NCBI GenBank assembly: GCA_963718065.1
Contig: CAVQYE010000015.1
Span: 118,658 to 182,657, forward strand
Origin: CAVPGP01 sp963718065
Lineage (GTDB): Bacteria > Actinomycetota > Thermoleophilia > Gaiellales > Gaiellaceae
Length of the DNA stretch: 64,000 nt
Direction of reading: 5' to 3'
Part shown: piece by piece, positions 25,977 through 37,890 of the stretch
Layout: every line of letters begins with the position of its first letter
Position numbering within the stretch: the first letter of the stretch is position 1
Translations under genes and position numbers: made by a program
The notes under the pieces: generated by a model
The model's input: only the letters and a program-made list of their open reading frames with translations
Databases searched by the model: none
Told to the model about the DNA's origin: nothing

Positions 25977-28379
25977 CTAGCCGCCGATTGCCTCCAGCTC
26001 GCGGCGATAGCGCTCGAGCTTGGCCCGCTCCGCTTCGACGACCGCCGCCGGCGCCTTGCCGGTGAAGCGCTCGTTCGCGAGCATCGCCTCGGCGCGGGCG
26101 ATCTCCTTCAGCAGGCGCTGGCGCTCCGCCTCGACGTTGCCGTTCGCCTTCTGGCGCTCGGGCTTGACGACCGCCTCGAAGATGCGCGCCTCCTCGCCCT
26201 CGAGCTTCGCCGGCAGGACGCCCGAGCGGCGGAACGTCGTCGCGGCGGACTGCACCGCGTCGAGCGCGCCCGCGGCGGACTCGTCGCCGGCCTCGGGCCA
26301 CGGCGCCACGATCAGCTTCGTCTGGCGAGCGGGCAGGTTCGACCAGATCTCCTCGGTCACGTGCGGCATCACCGGATGAAGGAGCTTCAGCAGCCGCTCA
26401 AGCGCCGCCAGCGCGGTCGCCTTCGCGTCGGCGTCGCCGAGGCGCGGCTTGATCGCCTCGAGGTACCAGTCGCAGAAGTCGTCGAAGGTGAGGTGGTACA
26501 GCTCGCCCACCGCGTGCGCGAAGTCGAACTCGGCGAGGTTCGCCTCGAGCGCGCGCTGCGTCTGGGAGAGGCGCGCCAGGATCCAGCGCTCCTCGAGCGA
26601 CGACGGCTGCTCGGCCGACCACGTCGGCTCGGCGAGGAGGATCAGCCGCGCCGCGTTCCAGAGCTTGTTCGCCAGCTTTGCGCCCTCCTCGATCGCGCCG
26701 TACGAGAAGCGCACGTCCTGGGTCGAGGAGATCTTCAAGAGGCCGTAGCGCGTGGCGTCGGCGCCGTGCTGGTCGATCACGTCGACAGGGTCGATGCCGG
26801 TGCCGAGCGACTTCGACATCCGGCGCCCGTCGGTGGCGAGCACGGTCGAGTGGATGACGACGTCGGTGAACGGGATCTCGCCGAGCAGCTCGAGCCCGGC
26901 GAAGATCATCCGGTTCTCCCAGAGGCGGATGATCTCGCGCGCCGTCGTCTGCAGGTCGCCGGGATAGAACGCCCTCAGGTCGGCGGACGGCTGCGGCCAG
27001 CCGAGGGTTGCGAACGGCCAGAGCGCCGACGAGAACCACGTGTCGAGCACGTCGGTCTCGCGGGTCAGCTCCGTCGACCTGCACTCGGCGCACGCGGCGG
27101 GCGTCTGGACGGCGCACGTCACGTGGCCGTCGGGGCAGTACCAGAGCGGGATCTGATGGCCCCACCAGATCTGCCGCGAGATGCACCAGTCCGGCGCGTT
27201 CTCGAGCGAGTCGATCGCGAAGCGGTGCTGCGACTCCGGGTGGTAGACGACCTGCCGGGACTTCAGCGCCGCGAGCGCGGGCTGCTTGAGCTCGGCCATC
27301 GCGCACCACCACTGCAGCGAGATCAGCGGCTCGATCCGCGTCTCGCAGCGCTCGCAGAGCGCGACGGAGTGCCGGTAGTGCTCTCGCTTCTCGAGCAGGC
27401 CGCGCTCCTTCGCCCAGGCGAGGATCTTCTGCTCCGCCTCCTCCTGGGTCAGGCCCTCGAGCCCCGCGGCGGTCAGCAGGCCGTCGGGGCCGATGCACAT
27501 CGGCTCGGGCAGGCCGTGGTCGCGGCCGATCTCGAAGTCCGTCGGGTCGTGGCCCGGCGTGATCTTGAGCGCACCCGTACCGAACTCCCGCTCGACGCGC
27601 TCGTCGGCGATCACCGGCACGTGGTTCTCCGTCCACGGCACAACGACCCGGCGACCGATCAGATGCTTGTAGCGCTCGTCGTCGGGATGCACCGCCACCG
27701 CGACGTCGGCCGGGATCGTCGCCACACGGACGGTTGCGATCGGGATGTAGCCGTCGCCGTCGGCGAGCGGGTAGCGGATCGTCGAGAGCGTGTCGTCGAC
27801 GTCCTCGTGCACGAGCTCGAGGTCGGAGAGCGACGTCTCGTGGTAGGGGCACCAGTTGATGATCCGGTTGGCCCGGTAGATCCAGCCCTTCTCGTAGAGG
27901 CGCACGAAGAACGTCATCACGGCGCGCACGTAGTCGTCGTCCATCGTGAAGCGCTCGCGGCGGTAGTCGAGCGAGGCGCCGAGGCGCCGGAACTGGAACA
28001 TGATCTTGCCGCCGTAGAGGCGCAGCCACTCCCAGACGCGCTCCTCGAAGGCCTCGCGGCCGAGCTCGCGGCGGGAGGTTCCCTCGGCGAGGAGCGCCTT
28101 CTCGACGGCGTTCTGCGTCGAGATGCCGGCGTGGTCGTAGCCCGGCTGGAAGAGCACGTTGAAGCCCTGCATGCGCTTCATGCGAATCACGAGGTCGCCC
28201 ATCGCGAGCTGCAGCGCGTGACCCATGTGCAGCTCGCCGGTCACGTTCGGCGGCGGATGGGCGTCGACGAACGACTCGCGCGCCGGGTCAGGGTCGGCGT
28301 TGTAGAGGCCCTCGGCCTCCCAGGTCTCCTGCCAGCGCTCCTCGACGCCCTGCGGGCTGTAGCGGGACTCCATCGTCAT
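25977..28379 (-). CDS. valS: Valyl-tRNA synthetase
   Basis: The 800-residue class I synthetase has HIGH-type PPPNVTGELHMGHALQLAMG, GYDHAGISTQNAVEKALLAE, and KMSKS-type DGRRMSKSLGTGIDPVDVID. There is an editing domain and a C-terminal coiled-coil arm (RQKANGNVEAERQRLLKEIA). It is about 150 residues shorter than the E. coli enzyme but has all catalytic motifs. It is the upstream partner of folC, as in other actinobacteria. Confidence 0.96.
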   Translation of the reverse strand: MTMESRYSPQGVEERWQETWEAEGLYNADPDPARESFVDAHPPPNVTGELHMGHALQLAMGDLVIRMKRMQGFNVLFQPGYDHAGISTQNAVEKALLAEGTSRRELGREAFEERVWEWLRLYGGKIMFQFRRLGASLDYRRERFTMDDDYVRAVMTFFVRLYEKGWIYRANRIINWCPYHETSLSDLELVHEDVDDTLSTIRYPLADGDGYIPIATVRVATIPADVAVAVHPDDERYKHLIGRRVVVPWTENHVPVIADERVEREFGTGALKITPGHDPTDFEIGRDHGLPEPMCIGPDGLLTAAGLEGLTQEEAEQKILAWAKERGLLEKREHYRHSVALCERCETRIEPLISLQWWCAMAELKQPALAALKSRQVVYHPESQHRFAIDSLENAPDWCISRQIWWGHQIPLWYCPDGHVTCAVQTPAACAECRSTELTRETDVLDTWFSSALWPFATLGWPQPSADLRAFYPGDLQTTAREIIRLWENRMIFAGLELLGEIPFTDVVIHSTVLATDGRRMSKSLGTGIDPVDVIDQHGADATRYGLLKISSTQDVRFSYGAIEEGAKLANKLWNAARLILLAEPTWSAEQPSSLEERWILARLSQTQRALEANLAEFDFAHAVGELYHLTFDDFCDWYLEAIKPRLGDADAKATALAALERLLKLLHPVMPHVTEEIWSNLPARQTKLIVAPWPEAGDESAAGALDAVQSAATTFRRSGVLPAKLEGEEARIFEAVVKPERQKANGNVEAERQRLLKEIARAEAMLANERFTGKAPAAVVEAERAKLERYRRELEAIGG

Positions 28380-28480
28380 CAGAGCGCGATCCTAGCCTCC
28401 GCCTCGCGGCGGGAATCGAAGGGCCGGTGGGGGCTAGTCAGCGACTATGCGCTCATCTTGCCAGACGACGGGGCGTTCTG

Positions 28481-28652
28481 GCTAGAGGTTTGATGTGGAA
28501 CTCGGGTGCGTGCGGGGATGCGTCAGACCAAGCGGGTCGGCCAGATCGGGCGCAGGCCATAGTGGTTGCTACGGGTAAGCCCGAGCTGGCTGAACCGCGC
28601 CGTGTCTGGCGCACCAGCCGTGCGTGCCCGGGTTTCGCATCAAGCCTCTAGC
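28481..28652 (+). other. 172-bp imperfect palindrome: candidate structured RNA or MITE
   Basis: The ends GCTAGAGGTTTGATG (28,481) and the reverse complement of the right end, GCTAGAGGCTTGATG, start two arms that match over most of their length. In the outer 35 positions there are 8 differences. All are T versus C or G versus A in the direction that becomes U-G or G-U in plus-strand RNA. Further in, TGCGTCAGAC pairs fully with GTCTGGCGCA (one G-U), then CGGCCAG with CTGGCTG and TCGGGC with GCCCGA. The whole element can fold into a rod. No protein is encoded. It lies between valS and the GntR gene, whose stop codon is inside its right end. Confidence 0.7.
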
Positions 28653-29375
28653 GGCGGGCGCGCGCGGCGTGCCAGTCGCGGGGCTGCTGGCCCACGTGCT
28701 CGAGGATCGTGTCGAGCAGCTCGAACGAGTGCATGACGTGCTCGTGCGCCATCGCCTTCGCGCCTTCGGGGCTGCGGGCCTGGAGCGCCTGGCGGATCGC
28801 GCGGTGCTCCTGCACGTTGCGCTCGTAGAGGCCGTCGAGGATCTCGTCCGTCGGCGCCCACACGGCCGGGCCCGAGAAGGTGCGCCGCGCCGACTTGGCC
28901 ATCTGCTCGATCAGCGGGGCGTTCGCCGCGCGGTAGATCACGTCGTGGAAGGCGTGGTTCGCGCGCATCCACTGGCCGCTCACCTCGCGCCGGTGCCCGC
29001 CCGGGTCGCGGCTGCGCATCTCCTGCGCGAGACCGGCGAAGCGGTTCTCCGCCTCCTCCAGCTCGGCGAGCTCCTCGTCGGTGATCTTGTCGGCCGCGAT
29101 CGAGGTCGCGAGGCTCTCGAGCTCCGCGCGGACGAGGAACGCCTCGTGCAGATCCTCGCGCGAGAGCGTCCGCACGCGGACGCCGCGATTCGGCACGAAC
29201 GAGACAAGCCCGAGCGCCGCCAGCCGTCGCAGCGCCTCGCGGATCGGCGTCCGCGAGACCTGGAACTGCTCCGACAGGTGCTCCTGCCGCAGCACCGAGC
29301 CGGGCGCCAGCTCGCCGGAGACGATCGCCTCCTCGATCGCGAGCGCGATGTCGTCGGCCTTGGTGGACTCGAGGC

Positions 29376-29379
<4 letters not shown>
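28648..29379 (-). CDS. GntR-family (FCD) transcriptional regulator
   Basis: The protein is about 243 residues. The winged helix reads KADDIALAIEEAIVSGELAP and EQFQVSRTPIREALRRLAAL, and the FCD domain follows (VRAELESLATSIAADKITDE, QWMRANHAFHDVIYRAANAP, with His residues for a metal/carboxylate site). It is the third gene of aceA-aceB-gntR and its GTG overlaps the aceB stop (GTGA). It probably senses a small organic acid and controls the operon through GGATCC-centred sites before aceA. Confidence 0.88.
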
Positions 29380-30829
<1,450 letters not shown>

Positions 30830-30833
<4 letters not shown>

Positions 30834-32137
30834 GCGACGGCTTTCTCCTGCTCGAATTGTGCTTCCTCGGTGGAGCCCTTCAGCGCCAGCGTCGACGACT
30901 CGCCGCCGGAGACCGCCTGCATGACGAGGTCGAAGTAGCCGGCGCCGACCTCGCGCTGGTGGCGCGTGGCCGTGTAGCCCTCGGACTCGAGCTCGAATTC
31001 GCGCTCCTGCACACGGACGTAGGCGGGCATGCCCTCGGAACGGTAACCGAGTGCGAGCTCGAACATCGCCGCGTTCAGCGAGTGGAAGCCGGCGAGGGTG
31101 ATGAACTGGAAGCGGTAGCCCATGCCGCCGAGCTCCTCCTGGAAGGTCGCGATCTGCGCGTCGCTCAGGTGCTTGCGCCAGTTGAACGAGGGCGAGCAGT
31201 TGTAGGCCAGCAGCTTGCCCGGGAACTGCTCGTGGATCCGCTGCGCGAACTCCCGCGCCTCGCCCATGTCCGGCGTCGAGGTCTCGAACCACAAGATGTC
31301 GGCGTGTGGTGCGTAAGCGAGCGAGCGGGCGATTGCCGCCTCGAGCCCTTCGGTGATGCGGTAGAAGCCCTCGGCCGTGCGCTCGCCGGTGCAGAACGCG
31401 CGGTCGACCTCGTCGATGTCGCTCGTCAGAAGCGCTGCCGACAGGGCGTCGGTGCGGGCGACGAGGACGGTCGGCACGTCGAGCACGTCGGCGGCGAGCC
31501 TCGCCGCGATCAGCGTGCGGACGAACTGCGCCGTCGGCACGAGCACCTTGCCGCCGAGGTGGCCGCACTTCTTCTCGGCCGCGAGCTGGTCCTCGTAGTG
31601 GACGCCCGCCGCGCCGGCCTCGATCATGCCCTTCATCAGCTCGAACGCGTTCAGCGCGCCGCCGAAGCCGGCCTCCGCGTCCGCGACGATCGGGGCGAGC
31701 CAGTGCGTGCCGTTCCGCTCTTCCGACCAGTCGATCTGATCCGCCCGCATGAGGGCGTTGTTCAAACGCTTGACCAGAGCCGGCACCGAGTTCGCCGGAT
31801 AGAGGCTCTGGTCGGGATAGGTGGCGCCGCCGAGATTGGCGTCGGCCGCGACCTGCCAGCCGGAGAGGTAGATCGCCTGCAGCCCGGCCTTGACCATCTG
31901 CACGGCCTGGCCGCCGGTCAGGGCACCGAGCGCCGCCACGTGGCGCTCGTCGCGGAGGAGCTCCCAGAGGCGTTCGGCGCCGAGCCGGGCCAAGGTGCAC
32001 TCCGGAACCACCGAGCCACGCAGCCGCACGACTTCCCCGGCCGAATACGTGCGCTCGATGCCCTGCCAACGGGGGTCGGACTGCCAGCGCTCCTCGAGCA
32101 CGGCCGCCTGTTCTTGGATCCGAACTGTGGGATTCAT
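30830..32137 (-). CDS. aceA: Isocitrate lyase
   Basis: The 435-residue enzyme splits isocitrate to glyoxylate and succinate. The catalytic loop EKKCGHLGGKVLVPTAQFVR carries the active-site Cys. GGATYPDQSLYPANSVPALV, APIVADAEAGFGGALNAFEL and SPSFNWRKHLSDAQIATFQE are family motifs. It is first in the aceA-aceB-gntR operon, with an AGGAGG ribosome-binding site and a good promoter. Confidence 0.97.
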
Positions 32138-32228
32138 CCTGCCTCCTGGGCGTCAAATTGTGATTTCGGATCCTAGATGCGATACCGGAGGCCGTCAATG
32201 GCCGATCGAGGGGCAACCTGGATCCGAA
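32114..32228 (-). promoter_or_regulatory. aceA promoter with three GGATCC operator-like sites
   Basis: On the minus strand TTGACG (32,198-32,193), a 17-bp spacer and TAGGAT (32,175-32,170). GGATCC-centred sites lie at 32,219-32,228 (TGGATCCGAA), overlapping the -10 at 32,164-32,173 (TTTCGGATCC), and inside the first codons of aceA at 32,116-32,124 (GGATCCGAA). They are variants of the palindrome TTTCGGATCCGAAA found complete at 43,135. The ribosome-binding site AGGAGG is 6 bases before the ATG. Confidence 0.75.
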
Positions 32229-32253
32229 GCCTGGTCTTTCGTGGGGCGAAGGT

Positions 32254-33940
32254 TCAGCGTCCGGCGGCGTAGCCCTGCATGCCGCGCGGGTTCGCGCCGG
32301 CCTTCAGGAAGCCGTCCGGATCCCGGGAGATCGCGCTCACCCGGCCGAGCGACCAGGCGTCGGTGACGTTCACGACGTGGCCCGCGCGCCCGCAGCTCGG
32401 CGATCACCCCGTCGCCCCAGCGGCTCTCGAGCGAGAGCGAGCGCGGCTGCGCCTGGCGCGGATAGAACGACGAGGGGAAGTGGTCGGAGTGGAACGACGG
32501 TGCGTCGATCGCCGCCTGCAGGTTGTCGCCGAAGACCGCGTGGCGGAGGAAGACGTGCAGCGTCCACTGGTCCTGCTGGTCGCCGCCGGGAGTGCCGAAC
32601 GCGAGGTACGGCTCGCCGTCGCGGAGCGCCAGCGACGGCGAGAGCGTCGTGCGCGGACGCTTGCGCGGCGCGAGCGACGTCGGTAGCCCTTCCTCGAGCC
32701 AGAACATCTGCGCCCGCGAGCCGAGCGGCCAGCCGAGCCCGGGGATCGACCGGCGAGCTCTGCAGCCAGCCACCGCTCGGCGTCGCCGAGAACAGGTTGC
32801 CGAAGCGGTCGGCGACGTCGACGTGCACGGTGTCGCCGCGCGTCGGCTCGCCCGCGCCCGGCCGTCGCCTCCGCCTGGACGAGCGTCGGCAGCCGGCCGC
32901 CGCCTGGACGCAGCTCGCCCGAGGCGTCCTCGCCGACGAGCCGCCGCCGCTCGTCGTTGTACGCAGCCGAGAGCAGATGCTCGAGCGGTACGTCGACGTC
33001 GCCGTAGAACGCCTCGCGGTCGGCGAACGCGAGCTTCGCGCACTCGACCACGGTGTGCACGTAGCTCGGCGTCGGAGACCTCGCCGCCAGGTCGAAGCCG
33101 TCGAGCAGCGCGAGCTGCTGCAGGAACACCGGCCCCTGCCCCCACGGCCTGCGTCTTGCACACGGTCAGCCCGCGCGAAGTCGTAGGTGAGCGGCGGCTC
33201 GAGCGTCGCGCGCCAGCGACGCCAGGTCGTCCGCCGCGATCAGGCCACCGTGCTCGGCCGAGAACCGGTCGATCGCCTCGGCGACGAAGCCCTCGTAGAA
33301 GGCGCCGCGCGCGCGCTCGATCTCCTGCCTCGCGCGAGCCGCCTTCGACTCGTCCACGATCCGCCGGTAGGTGGCCGCGAGCTCGCGGATTGCGGAAGCG
33401 CTCGCCTGGGCGAGGCGCCGGCAGGTAGAGCGCCGCGGAGGCGGGCCAGTCGCGGAGCAGCTCTTCGACGTGCTCGATCGTGAAGGCGATCCCCGGCGAT
33501 GACGGGATAGCCGTCGTCCGCGTAGCCGATCGCGAACTCGAGCACGTCGGCGAGCCGCCAGGTGCCGAACTCTCGCAGCAGCGTCATCCAGCCGTCGAAG
33601 GCGCCCGGCACGCAGGCGGCGAGCAGCCCGCTGCCCGGGACGAGGTCGAGCCCGAGCTCGCGGAAGCGCTCGATCGTGGCGGCCGCCGGCGCAGACCCCT
33701 GGGCGCAGAGGACGAGCGGCTCGCCGCGCTCGGCGCGACCAGAAGACCGCGGGCAGGTCGCCGCCGGGCCCGTTCAGGTGCGGCTCGACGACCTGCAGCG
33801 CGAGGCCGGCGGCGACGGCGGCGTCGAACGCGTTGCCGCCGCGCTCGAGCACCGCCATCCCGGCCGCCGAGGCGAGCCAGTGGGTCGACGCGACCATGCC
33901 GAACGTGCCCCGCGAGCTCCGGCCGGGTCGTGAAGCTCAC
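32254..33940 (-). CDS. Gamma-glutamyltransferase, many frameshifts
   Basis: The enzyme hydrolyses gamma-glutamyl bonds, as in glutathione. Pieces in three frames align in order: VASTHWLASAAGMAVLERGG NAFDAAVAAGLAL, VEPHLNGPGGDLPAVFW, FGTWRLADVLEFAIGYADDG, then GDTVHVDVADRFGNLFSATP (T of the TxH motif is the autoprocessing nucleophile) and AFGTPGGDQQDQWTLHVFLR. The end is KAGANPRGMQGYAAGR. At least six indels are needed, with no in-frame nonsense or lost motifs, so errors are likely. The GTG at 33,940 overlaps the last ABC gene by 4 bases, making it the sixth gene of the operon. Confidence 0.8.
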
Positions 33941-34988
33941 AGCTGCTCCGCCGCCAGGTCGGCCAGGTCAGGCTCCCGTCCCGCGGCGACGAGGTGACAG
34001 GCGACGCGATGCCCGGGGCCGACCGCCACGAGCTCCGGCTCTTCCTCCTCGGAGAGCGGCGCCGACTCGGCCGCGAGCGGGCAGCGCGTGCGGAAGCGGC
34101 AGCCGGTCGGCGGCGCGAGCGGGCTCGGGATGTCGCCTTCGAGCACGATCACGCGTCGCGCGGCGCGCTGCGCCGCGGGATCGGGCACGACCGCCGCCGA
34201 GAGCAGCGCCTGCGTGTACGGGTGCTGCGGCGCGCGCGAAGAGCTCCTCCGGTCGACGCCAGCTCGACGATGCTTCCCGAGGTACATGACCGCGACGCGG
34301 TCGCAGAGGAACTCGACCGTCGCGAGGTCGTGCGTGATGAAGAGGCACGAGAAGCCGAGGTCGCGCTGCAGGTCGCGCAGCAGGTTCAGGATCGACGCCT
34401 GCACCGAGACGTCGAGCGCCGACACCGGCTCGTCGGCGACGAGCACCTGCGGCTCGACCGCGAGCGCCCGCGCGATGCCGACCCGCTGGCGCTGCCCGCC
34501 CGAGAGCTCGTGCGGATAGCGGAAGCGCAGCTCGGGCCGCAGCCCGAGCGGTCGAAGAGCTCCGCGATCACGCGCGGCTCGACGCTCGCGCCCGCGCGCG
34601 ATGCCGATGCAGCCGCAGCGGCTCGCCGACGATCTGGCCGCATCGTCATGCGCGGGTTGAGCGACGAGTACGGATCCTGGAAGACGATGTGCAGCTGCGC
34701 GCCGGCAGCGGCCGCATCGCGCGCCGCGAGAGGTGCGTGATGTCGGTGCCGCTGAGGCGGATCGTCCCGGCGGTCGGCTCGTCGAGCCGCGCGACGCAGT
34801 GCGGCGACGGTCGACTTGCCGCTGCCCGACTCGCCGACGAGGCCGAGCATCTCGCCGCGCCCGATCGGTAAGCGAGACGCCGTCGACGGCGTGCACCGTC
34901 GCCGCCGCCGCCGAGCAGGCGCGCGCCGACGGGGAAGTGCTTGACGAGGCCCTCGACCTCGAGGACGCGGTCGGCGTTCGTCGATCAT
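33937..34988 (-). CDS. Oligopeptide/dipeptide ABC transporter ATPase (DppF-like), frameshifted
   Basis: The second ATPase of the importer. Walker A GLVGESGSGKSTVA and the Q-loop FQDPYSSLNPRMT are in one frame. LSGGQRQRVGIARALAVEPQ, VLVADEPVSALDVSVQASIL and FITHDLATVEFLCDRVAVMY are in another. The C-terminal oligopeptide signature CRFRTRCPLAAESA is present. Several single-base insertions are visible, for example near 34,236, 34,250 and 34,272. The start overlaps the preceding ATPase stop (ATGA). Confidence 0.85.
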
Positions 34989-35999
34989 CGGCTCATCGCT
35001 CCCGGGATGGAAGCAGGCGACGAGGTGCTGCCGGCCGGACCTCGCGCAGCTCCGGCACCGACGCTCCTCGAGCGCTCGTCGGCCCGCGGGCAGCGTGGCG
35101 CGAACGCGCAGGCGTGCGGCAGCTCGGTCAGGCACCGGCACGCGTCCGGGGATCTCCTGCAGCCGGACGACGCCGGCGACGCGGGATCGCGCCGAGCAGG
35201 CCGATCGTGTACGGGTGCTGCGGGTGCGCGAAGAGCTCGTCCACCGGCGCCTCCTCGGCCTTGCGCCCCGCGTACATGACGACGACGCGGTCGGCGATGT
35301 CGGCGACGACGCCGAGGTTGTGCGTGATCAGGACGATCGACGTCCCGAGCCGGTCGCGGATCTCGCGCATGCAGGTCGAGGATGCCGGCCTGGATCGTCA
35401 CGTCGAGCGCGGTCGTCGGCTCGTCTGCGATCAGGAGCTTCGGGTCGCAGGCGAGCGCCATCGCGATCATCACCCGCTGCCGCATCCCGCCCGACAGCTG
35501 GTGCGGGTACTCCTTGACGCGGCGCTCGGGCGCGGGGATGTGGACGATGTCGAGCAGCTCGACCGCGCTCGCGCTTCGCGTCGGCGCGCGAGACGCGTCG
35601 AGGTGGCGGCGCAGCGACCTCGCCGATCTGGCGGCCGACCGTGAACGCCGGGTTGAGCGACGTCATCGGCTCCTGGAAGACGAACGAGATCTCGCTGCCG
35701 CGGATCTTCGCGCAGGCGCGGACGCCGACAGCGGCGAGCAGGTCCTCGCCGCCGAACACCGCCGGTGCCCGTCACGTTCGCCGTCGGGGGCAGCAGCCGG
35801 AGCAGCGACATCATCGTCACGGTCTTGCCGCAGCCCGACTCGCCGACGATGCCGAGCACCTCGCGCGGCGCGAGCGAGAACGAGACTCGTCGACCGCCTG
35901 GGTCGTGCCGTCGTCGGTCTCGAAGCGGACGGAGAGGTCCCGGACCTCGAGCAGCGGGCGCCGCTCTTCGCCTGCGTCCTGTCATCGGGCCCCAATCAT
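34985..35999 (-). CDS. Oligopeptide/dipeptide ABC transporter ATPase (DppD-like), frameshifted
   Basis: The first ATPase of the importer: VSFSLAPREVLGIVGESGCG KT (Walker A), FVFQEPMTSLNPAFTVGRQI GE, ALACDPKLLIADEPTTALDV T and the terminal Cys motif CAFAPRCPRADERSR. Pieces lie in three frames, so several indels are needed. The ATG at 35,999 overlaps the permease stop but soon meets a stop as sequenced. ATG at 35,985 is the alternative start. Confidence 0.85.
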
Positions 36000-36895
36000 C
36001 GGGTCGTCCGCGGTCGAGCACGTCGCGGAGGCCGTCGCCGAGCAGGTTGAACGAGAGCGAGCAGAGGAAGATCGCGAGCCCGGGATACACGGCCAGCTGT
36101 GGCGCCTGCGAGAGGTAGATCTGCGCGTCGGCGAGCATGACGCCCCACGGACGGCGTCGGCGGCTGCACGCCGAGGCCGAGGAACGAGAGCATCGCCTCG
36201 CCGATGATCGCAGCGGGAATCGTCACGGTCGCCTGCACGAGCAGGGTGCTGACGACATGTTCGGGAGGATGTGCCTGAAGAGGATCGTCCCGTCGCCAGG
36301 CGCCGTTGGCGACCGCGGCGCGCACGTAGTCCTCCTCGCGCAAGCGCGAGCGTCTCGCCCCGCGCGATGCGGATGAACCCGGGAGCGGCGCCGATGCCGA
36401 TCGCGATCGTCGCGTTCAGGAGCGACGGCCCGAGGATCGCGGCGAGCCCGACCGCGAGGATCAGGAACGGGAACGCGAGCAGCGACGTCGGTCAGCCGCG
36501 AGATCACCGGGTCGATCCAGCCGCGGTAGTAGCCGGCGACCAGGCCGATCGGCACGCCGACCGCCATCGCGAGGAACGTCGCGAGGACGCCGGCCTGGAT
36601 CGAGGCCCGCGCGCCCCAGATGATCCGGGAGAGGATGTCGCGTCCGAGCTCGTCGGTGCCGAGCAGGTGCTGGTGGGACGGCGGGGCGAGCAGCGCGTTG
36701 AAGTCGGTCGCCGTCGGCCGAGTACGGCGCGATCCACGGGGCGAAGATCGCGCGAGGACGAACGCGATCGCGACGGCGAGCCCGGCGATCGCCAGCGGCC
36801 GCCGCGGAAGCCGACGCCGCAGCAGCCGCCGCCGCCGGGCCCGCGGCGAGAGCGTCGGCTGCTCTTCGGCGGCGAGCTGGATCGACGAAGCTCAT
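35996..36895 (-). CDS. Oligopeptide/dipeptide ABC transporter permease (DppC-like), frameshifted
   Basis: Inner membrane permease: MSFVDPAR at the start, APWIAPYSAD, REEDYVRAAVANGAW (EAA-like loop), TIPAAIIGEAMLSFLGLGVQ and SLSFNLLGDGLRDVLDPRTTR at the end. Restoring one C in GACCGCGG gives the ending DPRTTR and a TGA that overlaps the next gene, direct evidence for a homopolymer deletion. It overlaps dppB upstream by 4 bases. Confidence 0.83.
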
Positions 36896-37858
36896 TCGGG
36901 CGCCGCCGGACGATCGCGGATCCGCGGGTTCAGCAACGAGTAGACGACGTCGACCAGCAGGTTGACGACGACGTAACCGGTCGCCGTGACGAGGACGACG
37001 CCCTGGATCATCGTGTAGTCCCGCTGGTTCATTGCGTCGATCGTCAGCCTGCCGAAGCCGGCGATGCCGAAGATCTGCTCGGTGATCACCGCGCCGGAGA
37101 TCAGCGACGCCGAGCTGGAGGCCGATGATCGTCGTCACCGTGATCAGGCTGTTGCGGAGCGCGTGCACGGAGACGACGTCAGAACTCGGAAAGGCCCTTC
37201 GCACGCGCCGTCCGCACGTAGTCGGCACGACGAGCGAGTCGAGCATCGACGAGCGCATCTGCCGCATCACGACCGCCGACAGGCCCGTGCCGAGCACGAT
37301 CACGGGCATCACCATGTGCTGCAGGTTCGCGACCGGGTTCTCGCCGGAACGAGACGTAGCCACCCGCCGGCAGCCAGTTCCGAGCTTGACCGAGAAGAGG
37401 ACGATCAGCAGCAGGCCGAGCCAGAAGTGCGGCACGGACAGGCCGACGAGCGCCGCGCTCGTCGCCGCGTAGTCCTCGGCTCTGCCGCGCCGGACGGCCG
37501 CGATGATGCCGGCGACGACTCCGAGCACCGAGCCGAAGACGCACCGCCAGCGCCGCGAGCTCGAGCGTGATCGGCAGCCGGGTGACGATCGTGTGCGCGA
37601 CCGGCAGCTTGCCGCTGGTCGAGTGCCGAGGTCGCCGCGCAGGACCTGACCGAGCCAGCGCAGGTACTGCACCGGCAACGGGTCGTCGAGGCCGTAGTCG
37701 TGCCGGATCTGCGCCAGCACCGCGGGCTCGCGCGACTCACCGCCGAGCGCGAGCGCCGGATCGCCCGGCAGCGCGCGCACGCCGAGGAAGACCAGCACGC
37801 TCGCGAGCAGGAGGACGATCAGGGCGGCTCCGACCTTGCGCAGGAGGAAGCCGCCCAT
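36892..37858 (-). CDS. Oligopeptide/dipeptide ABC transporter permease (DppB-like), frameshifted
   Basis: MGGFLLRKVGAALIVLLLAS, VLVFLGVRALPGDPALALGG, DYGLDDPLPVQYLRWLGQVL RGDLG is the classic DppB N-terminus. SVPHFWLGLLLIVLFSVKLG and the EAA loop YVRTARAKGLSEF lie in other frames. NPRIRD is the usual permease end. About 320 residues when corrected. Confidence 0.85.
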
Positions 37859-37890
37859 GATCGTCGTTCGCTCCGAGCTCCCTAGCTCGC

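Noticed and set aside
25821..28493. 890-residue plus-strand open frame opposite valS, and similar long frames opposite rne, ftsW/mrdA and the mre genes
   Set aside because: They mirror the codons of clearly conserved minus-strand genes in very GC-rich DNA, have no recognisable domains and are Arg/Ala/Leu-biased, so they are shadow frames.
28481..28652. tRNA, SRP RNA or known riboswitch
   Set aside because: No cloverleaf, no SRP tetraloop-type GGAA helix core and no recognised ligand-binding core; it is a simple rod-like hairpin.
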